NCBI GenBank assembly: GCA_030429705.1
Contig: JAUIES010000001.1
Span: 1,240,001 to 1,304,000, forward strand
Direction: 5' to 3'
Origin: Phycisphaerae bacterium
Lineage (GTDB): Bacteria > Planctomycetota > Phycisphaerae > Phycisphaerales > UBA1924
Length of the DNA: 64,000 nt
The translations under genes and the position numbers were made by a program. This document shows positions 17,791-26,629 of the stretch, piece after piece (position 1 is the stretch's first letter; the number at the start of each line of letters is the position of its first letter). Under the pieces are notes generated by a model that had not been told where the DNA came from, did no database searches, and was given only the letters and a program-made list of their open reading frames with translations.

Positions 17791-18963
17791 ATGGTTTCAG
17801 GCAAAGACATCAATCCAACAACCAAACTCCGCTACGGCATGGTTGGCGGCGGCCGCGACGCGTTCATTGGGGCGGTGCACCGCATGGCAGCCGCGCTTGA
17901 TCAACAAGCTGAGTTCGTTGCGGGCGCGTTGTCATCGTCACCCGAGAAGTCGCTCGCGTCAGGCCGTGACCTTGGGCTGGCGGACGATCGCAACTATGAA
18001 TCGTGGCAGCAGATGCTTGAGCGCGAGTCGGCGAGGCCAGCGGAGGATCGCATCGATTTCGTGTCGATCGTGACGCCGAACCATGTGCACTTCCCGGTCG
18101 CCAAGGCCTTTGTCGAAGCGGGGTTTCATGTCGTGCTCGATAAACCGATGGTGCTGTCGAGCGAGGAAGCATCGCAACTCGCGGCAGCCGTCAATAAATC
18201 AGGCGTGGTCTTCGCCGTCACTTACAACTACACCGGCTACCCGATGGTCAAGCAGGCTGCGAGCCTCGTGCGGTCGGGGGTGATCGGCGATGTTCGCAAG
18301 GTGTTCGTCGAGTATCACCAGGGTTGGCTCAGCGGCAAACTCGAAGAATCCGGCCAGAAACAGGCCTCGTGGCGGACAGACCCGAAGCGGTCCGGCATCG
18401 CCGGGTGCGTTGGCGATATCGGTACGCACGCCGAGAATCTCGTTGCAGCCGTGACCGGGCTCGAGATTGAGGAACTGTGTGCCGATGTCACGACTTTCGT
18501 CGAGGGCCGAGCACTCGATGACGATGCATCAGTCCTGCTCCGCTTCAAAGGGGGGGCCAAGGGCGTGCTGACCTGTTCGCAGATCTGTTTCGGCGAGGAA
18601 AACGGGCTGACGTTGCGCGTGTATGGCACGAAGGGGGCGATTGCGTGGAAGCAGGAGGACCCGAACCACTTCATCCACACACCCGAAGACGGCGCGAAGC
18701 GAATCGTGACGCGGGGTGGAGCCGAATCTGGCGCGTCGGCCCACGCAACGCGTTTGCCGCCGGGCCATCCCGAAGCCTTCATTGAAGCGTTTGCAAATAT
18801 CTATCGCGGGGCGATTGAGGCCATCCGTGCACAACGAAATGGCGAAGATTGCGCTGGTCTCGCAGCAGAGTTTCCGACCGTGGCTAACGGGTCGCAAGGG
18901 GTTCGCTTCATCGAGCGCGTCATTGAGAGCGGTCGGAAGGGTGGGGTGTGGGTCAAGTTCTGA
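17791..18963 (+). CDS. Gfo/Idh/MocA family oxidoreductase
   Basis: A 390-residue NAD(P)-dependent oxidoreductase. The N-terminal Rossmann fold carries a variant dinucleotide motif (YGMVGGGRDAFIG) and the family's DKPM motif (usually EKP), whose Lys contacts cofactor and substrate. The C-terminal alpha/beta domain has GDIGTHA, with the catalytic-region His. Family members oxidise or reduce sugars, inositols and related polyols. GAGG sits six bases before the ATG. Together with the upstream isomerase it probably forms a two-step sugar pathway. The substrate cannot be assigned. Confidence 0.88.
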   Translation: MVSGKDINPTTKLRYGMVGGGRDAFIGAVHRMAAALDQQAEFVAGALSSSPEKSLASGRDLGLADDRNYESWQQMLERESARPAEDRIDFVSIVTPNHVHFPVAKAFVEAGFHVVLDKPMVLSSEEASQLAAAVNKSGVVFAVTYNYTGYPMVKQAASLVRSGVIGDVRKVFVEYHQGWLSGKLEESGQKQASWRTDPKRSGIAGCVGDIGTHAENLVAAVTGLEIEELCADVTTFVEGRALDDDASVLLRFKGGAKGVLTCSQICFGEENGLTLRVYGTKGAIAWKQEDPNHFIHTPEDGAKRIVTRGGAESGASAHATRLPPGHPEAFIEAFANIYRGAIEAIRAQRNGEDCAGLAAEFPTVANGSQGVRFIERVIESGRKGGVWVKF

Positions 18964-18968
18964 TTGAT

Positions 18969-19048
18969 TCAACGAGCCCCGACCGTGAGGGAGGGGTTGA
19001 TGGAGGGACCTTCGTACAGACCCCTCCCTCACGGTCGGGGCTCGTTGA
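18969..19048. repeat. perfect 29-bp inverted repeat, convergent terminator position
   Basis: The arms 18969-18997 and 19020-19048 are perfect inverted copies of the TCAACGAGCCCCGACCGTGA... unit, with a 22-base loop. The element lies between the convergent oxidoreductase and dnaB genes, so it may also act as a bidirectional transcription stop, although it has no T-run. Confidence 0.85.
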
Positions 19049-19068
19049 GAAATGAGTGTGTCTGCATC

Positions 19069-20742
19069 TTAAAACGGCGGTTCTTCGTCAATCCCGTCGT
19101 CATCGTCCGGGCCGCCGCCATCGCGGAAATCGCCGACCGGGCCGGAGTGTGAGCCGGGGCTGAATGCGTGGCGCTCGGGCTTGGGTTCGGCTGCCTGACT
19201 GGGTGATGCGTAGTCGTTGAATCCACCTCCGCCCTGGCTGCTCGTGCTGCTGCCTCCGCCATAACCCCCCCCATACCCACTACCTTCGCGCCAGTCGTAG
19301 TTCTTGAACCTGGTGGTCTTGTCATCCCAGGTGAGTTTGACGACCCCGGTCGGGCCGTTGCGCTGCTTGGCGATGATGAGTTCGGTAAGGTTGATCTTGT
19401 CCTCGTTGTCGGGGTCGTGCAGCCACTCCTCGTCGTCCTTGTGGTAGTACGCCTCGCGGTGCAGCAGCATGACCACATCGGCATCCTGTTCGATCGAGCC
19501 AGACTCACGCAGGTCGCTCATGCGAGGCCTGTTCCGCTCGCGCTGCTCGGCTCCACGATTGAGCTGGGCAAGCGTGATGACCGGAATGCTCAGTTCACGC
19601 GCCAGCGCCTTAATCTGGCGGCTGATGGTCGAGACTTCGACCTGGCGGCTTTCACGGGCAGCGCCGGGCGAGGTCAAGAGCTGCAGATAGTCGATGAAGA
19701 TCGCCCGCACCCCGTGCTTGGCGACCATGCGCCGGGCGCGGGCACGCAGGTTGAGGACCGTCATCCCGGGCGTATCGTCGATGAAAATCGGGGCTTCATA
19801 GAGTTCGGCTGCTGCTGCGGTCACTTTCTGCCAGTCGTCCATGGTGAGCGCGCCCGTGCGCAACTTGTGTGCATCAATCCCCGAGCGGGCGCTGAGCAAT
19901 CGCTGGGCGAGCGAGCCGCGCGCCATTTCAAGGCTGAAGAACCCGACGGGGACCGGTTTGGCCCCCCCTGTCCCTGACCATGGCGTTTTACCGCCAAACG
20001 CCACCTGCTCGGCGATGTTGAGCGCGATCGCTGTCTTCCCCATCGAAGGACGGGCTGCGAGGATGAGCATCTCGCCCTCCTGCAAGCCGCTGAGCAGCGT
20101 GTCCAGGTCTGTGAAACCCGTTTCGAGCCCGCTGAACCCCTTCCCTTCCGCCTGTTCGATGATCTCGATCTGCTGCTGAAGCAGTTCCTTGAGTCGTTCG
20201 GGCTCACCGACCTGTTCTTCCTGCGCGATATCAAAGATCGCCATCTCGGCCTTATCGATCACCTCTTTCGAACCCTCCGCCTCCTGCCCGGAGTGGTACG
20301 CGTCATAGAGGATCGTCCCGGCGGCATCGATGAGTTTGCGCAGCCGGGCCCGGTCAGAAACGATTCGGGCGTAGTGCGGTGCGTTGACGGCGCTCGGCAC
20401 GCTCTCCGCCAGTTCGACGACATAGGTCGGCCCACCCACAAGATCGAGTTGGTCCTTGCCCTTGAGAAACTCGACGATCTGAACAAGGTCACCCGAGTGG
20501 TGCCGGTCATAGACCTCGACAATCGCGTCGAACACAGCCCCGTGGGCTTCCTTGTAGAACTGATCCCGCCGGCTCACGATCGGCAAGACATCCGGAATCA
20601 TCTGTGGATCGAGCAACATCGACCCAAGCAGCGACATCTCCGCCTCGACCGCGTGCGGCGGAAGCCGATCAAACAACTTGCCCATCGTCGAAGCGGTGAT
20701 GCCCGTCGGGCGGTCCTTGCGTTTGCGGTCGTTGTCACTCAC
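19069..20742 (-). CDS. dnaB: replicative DNA helicase DnaB
   Basis: DnaB is the hexameric 5'-3' helicase at the replication fork. The 557-residue product has the N-terminal primase-interaction domain (LPPHAVEAEMSLLGSML), a linker, and the RecA-like motor with Walker A ARPSMGKTA (230-238), Walker B AIFIDYLQLL and the late motif MSDLRESGSIEQDADVV. The GTG at 20742 is chosen by analogy, because it gives the short polar leader usual in this phylum; ATG 20685 is an alternative. After the motor there is a Gly/Ser-rich disordered tail of about 70 residues ending DDDDGIDEEPPF, which looks like the acidic tip of single-strand binding protein. Confidence 0.95.
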   Translation of the reverse strand: MSDNDRKRKDRPTGITASTMGKLFDRLPPHAVEAEMSLLGSMLLDPQMIPDVLPIVSRRDQFYKEAHGAVFDAIVEVYDRHHSGDLVQIVEFLKGKDQLDLVGGPTYVVELAESVPSAVNAPHYARIVSDRARLRKLIDAAGTILYDAYHSGQEAEGSKEVIDKAEMAIFDIAQEEQVGEPERLKELLQQQIEIIEQAEGKGFSGLETGFTDLDTLLSGLQEGEMLILAARPSMGKTAIALNIAEQVAFGGKTPWSGTGGAKPVPVGFFSLEMARGSLAQRLLSARSGIDAHKLRTGALTMDDWQKVTAAAAELYEAPIFIDDTPGMTVLNLRARARRMVAKHGVRAIFIDYLQLLTSPGAARESRQVEVSTISRQIKALARELSIPVITLAQLNRGAEQRERNRPRMSDLRESGSIEQDADVVMLLHREAYYHKDDEEWLHDPDNEDKINLTELIIAKQRNGPTGVVKLTWDDKTTRFKNYDWREGSGYGGGYGGGSSTSSQGGGGFNDYASPSQAAEPKPERHAFSPGSHSGPVGDFRDGGGPDDDDGIDEEPPF

Positions 20743-20835
20743 GGACGAGAGTATGCGCCGAGGCCCAACTCGAGCGAGTGTGTCGCCACCTTGTGCGCAG
20801 AGAAACCACGAATCATTCTGCACCTACCATCCTTC

Positions 20836-21543
20836 ATGCGATCAATCGCCGATATTTTTAGTGGGTCGAGTCCGCTGCCCGACCAACTCCCAGACGACCC
20901 CTTCCCGACCGTGGTCGCGTGGTTTGAAGCCGCACAGGCTCGCAAGGATCAGCCAAACCCGAATGCAATCGCTCTGGCGACCGCGGCGGTTCATGGGGCG
21001 ACCGCTCAGCCTTCAGTACGAATGGTGCTGTGCAAGGGCATCGACGCTGCGGGCGGATCAGTCTACTTTTACACCAACTACAACAGTCGCAAGGCTGCCG
21101 AACTGGATGCGAACCCGTACGCATCGATTGTGTTCTTCTGGGATCACGCCGACCAGCAGATCCGCATCGAAGGCCGCGTGATGCGTGCGACCGCAGCCGA
21201 GTCGGACGCATATTTCAACAGCCGCCGATGGGAGAGCCGCGTCGGAGCCTGGGCGAGCGATCAAAGCAAGCCGATTGGGTCCCGCTCGGCCCTGCTCGAC
21301 CGCGTGATGACCACGATCAGCGACCTCGGCCTGAGCCTGCCCGCGCTCATGCTCAAGGGTCAAAGCGTCGAGATTCCACGCCCGCCGCACTGGGGGGGGT
21401 ACAGGCTCTGGGCGACGGCGGTGGAGTGCTGGGTGAGTGGCACGGGTCGAATACACGACCGGGCGCATTGGGAACGAACCGTTTCGATTGAAGGCGATAC
21501 CGTCTCCACCAGTGACTGGTCGGCGACGAGGTTGCAGCCATAG
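20836..21543 (+). CDS. pdxH: pyridoxamine 5'-phosphate oxidase
   Basis: PdxH oxidises pyridoxamine or pyridoxine 5'-phosphate to pyridoxal 5'-phosphate with FMN and oxygen. The 235-residue protein has the split-barrel FMN fold. Conserved parts include PNAIALATA, RMVLCKGID (normally R.VLLK), FYTNYNSRKAAEL, the IRIEGRV strand and the C-terminal PxWGGYR motif (here PPHWGGYRLW). A run of eight G bases encodes WGG in that motif. It is divergent from dnaB, with starts about 95 bases apart, and converges on the large fusion gene. Confidence 0.93.
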   Translation: MRSIADIFSGSSPLPDQLPDDPFPTVVAWFEAAQARKDQPNPNAIALATAAVHGATAQPSVRMVLCKGIDAAGGSVYFYTNYNSRKAAELDANPYASIVFFWDHADQQIRIEGRVMRATAAESDAYFNSRRWESRVGAWASDQSKPIGSRSALLDRVMTTISDLGLSLPALMLKGQSVEIPRPPHWGGYRLWATAVECWVSGTGRIHDRAHWERTVSIEGDTVSTSDWSATRLQP

Positions 21544-21561
21544 TTTCGCCATGAGCAGTGA

Positions 21562-24066
21562 TCAGTTGTGCCTGGAGCGCCGCGGAGGCCGGCCAACGAT
21601 CAGTCCGATGAACTGAGCAGTTGAGAGAGCCGCTGCACCGCTCTCAACCCGCTCGCGTCCGATCCGATACATCTGCTCCCAGTGCTCACGCAGCGTCCGC
21701 CACGCAAACATGGGCGAATGCGCAGGGTCATAGATGTTCGTCGGCTCGCTGGTTGTGCCATTGGCTTCAAGCACGGCGAATCCCTGACCTCGCTTGAGTG
21801 ATTCTTCATTTTCAAACCGAATGTCGAATCGGCCGAAGTCAAAGCCGTCGTTCGCGTACGACCGGGCAAGATTGTTGATGGCTTGTTCCAGCGCAGGCGA
21901 ATGCAGCGAGGCACCATCGACGAACAGCGTTCCTTGCGCATGATTGCCCATGAAACTGAGTTGTAATCGTTCACCATCACCGAGCACATCATCGAGCCGG
22001 TCGGTAAATCGTTCAAAGAACAACTTCATCTGGCATCGATAGCGTGGATGATCAATGATGAGTTGTCTGATTGTCCGCTTGCCGTCACCTTCGAGACACT
22101 GAAACCGCTTGAGCGTGATCGATGAAATGAACCCATCGCGTTCGTGAATCGGTCGCGGGTCGTCAGCCTTGGTTTTGCGCATCCAGAAGATGCCCGCTTC
22201 GCCCGGGCCCGCATGAAACGCTTGCACTACGACCGGCGCATGGTTCACTCCAATGTAGTCTCGAACATCCTGTTCACATCGCGCCAGGTGCACCCCGATG
22301 CCGCGCTGCCCGGCGTCCGGCTTGAGCACGATCGGGTAGCCACCGAGGGTCGGGTCGTTTTCGATCAAGTCAATCGCCGCGCTCGCCCGATCGGGTCCAC
22401 CAGCGTCGATAGCGACTGTGCGAAGAACACGATGGCAATCTGCCGGCAACTGCGTCATGATGGCCGACTTTGACTCACCAACGAACCCGCCGCCGTTTTC
22501 AATGCCAGGATTGCACGCTGTAAATACGGTCAGCCCCCGATAGCGAAGTGCAAACAGGGGGATGTGCAATACGGTGGGCAAATAGAGTGCCCAGGTCGGC
22601 CACCACTCATGATTCAGGGTTTGCGTGATGGCTGCCTTGATTCCCGCTCGCCCGACGCGCGTCCAGATGTGCTGCACAAATCGCAAGGCCAACACGCCGA
22701 TCACCAACCCGGGCACGAGCAGCCAACCGCCAAACCGAGTGCCGTTTTCAAGCATCACGCTCCCGAAGATGGAAGCGATCATGAGCGAAACGAGGCTCCA
22801 GACAAGCACCAGCGTGACGAAGGCGCATCGGCCTTGTGTTCCCGGAATCTCCGCCCCGCGAACCAACCGCCCCATGACGAGCCCGGCGAACGCGACCCCA
22901 AAGTCAAGATCGCCAGTAGAAACAATCACACCCGCCGCGAGCGTGACCGTCGTCGGCTTGCGCCACGCGCCGAGCGCGAGCAACGCGGCGAGCACCCACC
23001 AAGGCCACCAACGCACATGCTCGCCAATGTGCTGCACGACGGCACTTGGCCCGAGCAGAGCCACGCGCGGCGACCGATCGTCGTAACCCGTCAAAGGCGG
23101 GACACTCGCGAGATCGTGTCGCTCCGCATGCGCCAGGATTTCGGCGGCAGTTGCAGCCGGATGCAGAAACGGCAAAAAGTGCATGCCATCCATCATCACG
23201 AGTCGGCTCGATGGCATGAGGTCGTGGTGATACTCGGCAGCCCAGTCGGCGATCAGGAAATCATGCCGACCGTGCAATATCAAAGTCGGGACGCGTGTCT
23301 GCGCCATGATGTCCGCCAGCGGGCGTTGATCCGTGTCGAGAAAACTCCGAATGAACGCGAATCGCAGCGAGGTCGGCCCGAGCAAGCCAAAGTGGGGCAT
23401 GATCTCCGGTAGTGCAACGACAAATGGCAAGCCCAATGCGTACTTGGCGTGTTCAAACCAGAATGACCCCGAGCCTTCGGTTTCCTGCGCCCCCACAGCA
23501 GCAAGAAGCGTCAGGCTCGCGACCCGATCTGGCGCAAGTTCGCTCATCCACAGCCCGGCCCCCCCGCTGTTCGACCAACACACGACATGAACGCGATCAA
23601 TATCAAGCGCATCGAGCATCGATACAAGAGCCCGCGCATTCGCCTTCGATGAATAATCGGGTACCCACGCCTGCGAGTGTCCAAAGCCGGGCAGGTCGAC
23701 AGCGTATGCACGCCTGCCGCTCGCGCCGAGGCGATCCAGAAAGCTCGGCGTGCGTGGGTCTCGTTGAAAGGCATAGTCATACGCCTGACCGGGTGACCCA
23801 TGGAGCAGGAGTATGGGCGGCAGGCTCGACGCAGGGCCGCGCTCAAGATAACTGAGTCGTATCGTGTCCCTTGCATCATTGCCATCAGCACGAGGCGTCG
23901 GCACCTCGACAGACTGAGCACCGATCGCATTGGCAGGTGGCGACCACATCGAACCCGCTGTCAGTTGAACAGCGTGTGATGCGATGACCAAGAGGCAATA
24001 GAAACCCACAACCCATTTGGTGCGAGGTGATCGAAAGACGGTTCCTCGTGCGAATCGCCGAATCAC
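21562..24066 (-). CDS. alpha/beta hydrolase - membrane - ATP-grasp fusion
   Basis: An 834-residue three-part protein. After an N-terminal membrane helix (about 16-35) comes an alpha/beta hydrolase domain (about 65-320): oxyanion loop LLLHGSPG, nucleophile Ser165 in CWSNSG, Asp269 (GRHD) and His296 (GMHF). Next is a membrane region with four or so helices (about 352-470). The C-terminal third (about 515-825) is an ATP-grasp ligase: FTACNPGIENGGGFVGESK, the ATP-binding lysine in IVLKPDAGQRG, then metal ligands in FDIRF (Asp748) and LEANG (Glu767, Asn769). The GTG at 24066 overlaps the upstream stop as GTGA, with GAGG 7 bases before it. It probably joins a carboxylate to an amine at the membrane; the substrate is unknown. 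Confidence 0.82.
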   Translation of the reverse strand: MIRRFARGTVFRSPRTKWVVGFYCLLVIASHAVQLTAGSMWSPPANAIGAQSVEVPTPRADGNDARDTIRLSYLERGPASSLPPILLLHGSPGQAYDYAFQRDPRTPSFLDRLGASGRRAYAVDLPGFGHSQAWVPDYSSKANARALVSMLDALDIDRVHVVCWSNSGGAGLWMSELAPDRVASLTLLAAVGAQETEGSGSFWFEHAKYALGLPFVVALPEIMPHFGLLGPTSLRFAFIRSFLDTDQRPLADIMAQTRVPTLILHGRHDFLIADWAAEYHHDLMPSSRLVMMDGMHFLPFLHPAATAAEILAHAERHDLASVPPLTGYDDRSPRVALLGPSAVVQHIGEHVRWWPWWVLAALLALGAWRKPTTVTLAAGVIVSTGDLDFGVAFAGLVMGRLVRGAEIPGTQGRCAFVTLVLVWSLVSLMIASIFGSVMLENGTRFGGWLLVPGLVIGVLALRFVQHIWTRVGRAGIKAAITQTLNHEWWPTWALYLPTVLHIPLFALRYRGLTVFTACNPGIENGGGFVGESKSAIMTQLPADCHRVLRTVAIDAGGPDRASAAIDLIENDPTLGGYPIVLKPDAGQRGIGVHLARCEQDVRDYIGVNHAPVVVQAFHAGPGEAGIFWMRKTKADDPRPIHERDGFISSITLKRFQCLEGDGKRTIRQLIIDHPRYRCQMKLFFERFTDRLDDVLGDGERLQLSFMGNHAQGTLFVDGASLHSPALEQAINNLARSYANDGFDFGRFDIRFENEESLKRGQGFAVLEANGTTSEPTNIYDPAHSPMFAWRTLREHWEQMYRIGRERVESGAAALSTAQFIGLIVGRPPRRSRHN

Positions 24067-25319
24067 AAAATAACCTCGTGCGATTCGAGTTCTGATCCAA
24101 CAAGTTCTGCAGCCGCCGAGCGAGCACGAATGACGAATGCCCGTCCATCCTCGACGAGCACCTCGCAGAGTGCGTCGTCGTGTCTCTGTGCATAAGCCCC
24201 CCCGCCTCGCCAGGCGATCAGTTCTCCCGTCGCAAACCGGGCCGATGAGTGCACGAGACGGTTGGGTGTATTGACATCGCAGATCTGGCACGATCCAGCG
24301 ACCTTTGTGACCGGCTCAAGTACGCGCTCGGGGACCAATCGATCAGCCTCCGCTGGCTCCGGCGGCACGCGATCAACGATGACAATGTGCCGATCCACAA
24401 CCTGCCGCACCGCCTGCACACGAGCGAGAAGAACACTGCCCGCTGCCGCTATCGACCAACCCGGCTCGATGATCATCTTGATGTTCTGCTCGACACAAGG
24501 ACGAACACAAGGCTCGATCGCAGCAGCATAATCAGCGGGCGACGGTGCGTCTGCGTTCCAGGCATCGCAGGCAAACCCGCCGCCCAGGTCGATCGATGTC
24601 GCCTGCGCGCCCATATCCGTGAGTCGCTGCGCCAGTTCACACATCGAGGCTGCAGCCTCGGCAAACTTCTCGACCGAGACCCCGGATCGACCAAGGTGGA
24701 CTCGCAACCCCGTCAGTCGCAGGCGCGGGTCAGAGCCGTACTTGTAAAAAAGTTCAACAACCTCATCGGGTGACGCTCCCAAGACCTGAGAGGCACACTG
24801 CGGCAGCGCCACACGCACCATCACGCGGCAGGCGATGCGCACCCCCCCGGCAAGCCTCGCCAACTGCTCGATTTCATCGCCGGTTTCGACACAAAACCAA
24901 CCAACCGGCCCTCGGTAATAGGGCGGCTTGCCCTCGACCAGCCGACCCGCCTGAAACAGCGGGCTGTAGAGACCATCAAGTGCCGCACGAACATCATTGT
25001 CGGTTTTGCCAAGCCCGGCATACACCACGCGACTGAGCGGGGCGCCACTCAGCCATGCACGCTCGAGATCAACCGCGCTCTGCACACGCAGCCCCGCACC
25101 ACGCTTGACCAGTCGATGCAAGACCTGCGTGTTGGCGCCAGCCGCAGAAGCGAAGCACACCATCGCACGCACACCTTCAAAAGCCTCGACAAATCCATAG
25201 AAGCGCTCAATCAGCGCATTGGCGTCATACACAACCAATGGCGTCCCAAGCCGGTTCGCAAGCCTGTCAAGCATCCCTCGATCAAGAGGTGTTGTGATGT
25301 CCGATGGTGGTGGTCGCAC
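24063..25319 (-). CDS. fold-III decarboxylase-like protein lacking the PLP lysine
   Basis: A 418-residue protein with the two-domain architecture of diaminopimelate/ornithine decarboxylases. Retained landmarks are VYDANALIERF, GAGLRVQSAVDLERA, GLGKTD, HLGRSG (His208), DLGGGF (244-249), EPGW (285-288), the CQICDV region and GGGAYA (372-377). The lysine that binds PLP in the YAVKAN motif is missing: the site reads FASAAGAN, with alanine at 59 where Lys is expected. The EPGR arginine is Trp. It is therefore unlikely to be a PLP decarboxylase and may be a binding or scaffold protein, or use another chemistry. The GTG start has GGAG 8 bases upstream. Its stop overlaps the next gene's start. Confidence 0.8.
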   Translation of the reverse strand: MRPPPSDITTPLDRGMLDRLANRLGTPLVVYDANALIERFYGFVEAFEGVRAMVCFASAAGANTQVLHRLVKRGAGLRVQSAVDLERAWLSGAPLSRVVYAGLGKTDNDVRAALDGLYSPLFQAGRLVEGKPPYYRGPVGWFCVETGDEIEQLARLAGGVRIACRVMVRVALPQCASQVLGASPDEVVELFYKYGSDPRLRLTGLRVHLGRSGVSVEKFAEAAASMCELAQRLTDMGAQATSIDLGGGFACDAWNADAPSPADYAAAIEPCVRPCVEQNIKMIIEPGWSIAAAGSVLLARVQAVRQVVDRHIVIVDRVPPEPAEADRLVPERVLEPVTKVAGSCQICDVNTPNRLVHSSARFATGELIAWRGGGAYAQRHDDALCEVLVEDGRAFVIRARSAAAELVGSELESHEVIL

Positions 25320-25337
25320 TGCGCAGTCTCCAGGCGA

Positions 25338-26555
25338 TCAAGGCGCACACCGTCTCGGTGTGGCTGCTGCGTTTGAGGTATCGCCCACCGTCGGTGTGAT
25401 GAGGCGACGAGCCCGAATCTCAGCTGTTCCCAGTTGGCCACACGCACCCATGAGATCGCGCCCTTTCGTGCGTCTGCGTTTGACATACAAACCGGCATCG
25501 ATCAGCCAACCGATGAATCGCTCGACCTCCTGTTCAAGCGGAGCCCGCCAGGGTGAGTCACGCCGCGGGTTGTATGGAATGACATTGACGAGCCCACGTG
25601 GCACCCTCGTCCCGCCGTTCGCGCTGAAGGGTTCAAGATAGCCCGCAAGTTCACACGCATGCGATTGTTCATCGTTGACACCGGGGATCAGAACATACTC
25701 AAAACAGATCTTACCACCCCCCCGAACCGGAAACGCCAGAAGCGCCTCGCGCAGCGCGCCCATCGGCATGCCTCGGTTGACGGGCATCAACGCGTCGCGA
25801 ATGTCGTCATTCGGAGCGTTGATACTGACAGCGAGCCCCAGGCGATGAAACCCGGGTTCGCGCACCAGTTCGGCGAGCCTCGCCAATCCATCGATGCGCC
25901 CGACAGTTGAAACAGCGATATTGCTCGCTCCGATCCCCGCCCCCTGATGATCACAGAGAACACGAATCGCCTGGCACACAGCCTCAAAGTTGTCCATTGG
26001 TTCACCCATGCCCATGAACACAATGTTGGAGATCCGCCGAGGCTCGCTCGCATCGGTCAGGTGTGTCGCTGCAAACCACTGGCCAACAATCTCGGCCGCG
26101 GTCAGATTGCGAATGAGTCCCATCTGCGCCGTTTCACAAAACCCACACCCCATCGCACAGCCGACCTGACTTGAAACACAGAGCGAATGTGACAAAAGCC
26201 CACGCCGACCGACCATGGGAATGACAACGCTCTCCACTTGAAGCGTCTCAAACCCGCCGCGTTCAGCCAAGCGACCAGATCGCAAACCTCCAATCTGTTG
26301 CAGAAACTTGGTCGTGGTGCCTTCCTCCGTCTTTTCTTGTTGAACACGCGCAATCTGGCCCGGCTGCGCCTTGGCGATGATTCGGCCGCCACTCTGCACC
26401 ACTTGCTTGCCGAGACGAAACACTTCTCGATAGGCGCGAAGCCCCTGACCCTCGGAAAAGCCGCGCCGAACCGACGCTTCGACAAACTGCTCACTGGTCA
26501 TGCCGAGCGGGTCGGTTGGCTTGTCGTGGGTTTCGGGCACCATATCAACATCCAT
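25338..26555 (-). CDS. rlmN: 23S rRNA (adenine-2503-C2)-methyltransferase, radical SAM
   Basis: RlmN methylates A2503 of 23S rRNA (and A37 of some tRNAs) by radical SAM chemistry. The 405-residue product has the iron-sulfur motif CAMGCGFC, followed by ETAQMGLIRNLTAAEIVGQ, the SAM-binding regions GMGEPMDNFE and GLAVSINAPNDDIRDALMPVNRG, and a late GACGQL whose Cys takes part in catalysis. The ATG at 26555 lacks an obvious Shine-Dalgarno. It is the first gene of an operon with the lysine-less decarboxylase homologue, starting 18 bases after it. A Cfr-like specificity cannot be excluded but RlmN is far more common. Confidence 0.88.
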   Translation of the reverse strand: MDVDMVPETHDKPTDPLGMTSEQFVEASVRRGFSEGQGLRAYREVFRLGKQVVQSGGRIIAKAQPGQIARVQQEKTEEGTTTKFLQQIGGLRSGRLAERGGFETLQVESVVIPMVGRRGLLSHSLCVSSQVGCAMGCGFCETAQMGLIRNLTAAEIVGQWFAATHLTDASEPRRISNIVFMGMGEPMDNFEAVCQAIRVLCDHQGAGIGASNIAVSTVGRIDGLARLAELVREPGFHRLGLAVSINAPNDDIRDALMPVNRGMPMGALREALLAFPVRGGGKICFEYVLIPGVNDEQSHACELAGYLEPFSANGGTRVPRGLVNVIPYNPRRDSPWRAPLEQEVERFIGWLIDAGLYVKRRRTKGRDLMGACGQLGTAEIRARRLITPTVGDTSNAAATPRRCAP

Positions 26556-26629
26556 CGTAGCGAATAGTCGCTGTGACTTGATTGCAAAGCCATTGCTTGT
26601 GTTCGCAAATCTGGTATTGTGTGGTGGTG

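Noticed and set aside
21391-21400. Run of eight G in pdxH and similar G runs in other genes as phase-variation sites
   Set aside because: The run encodes the conserved WGG of the enzyme, and similar runs occur at ordinary Gly-Gly codons across core genes.
22564-23412. Plus-strand frame of 282 codons opposite the hydrolase fusion
   Set aside because: It lacks domain motifs, while the minus strand shows the hydrolase triad and membrane helices.
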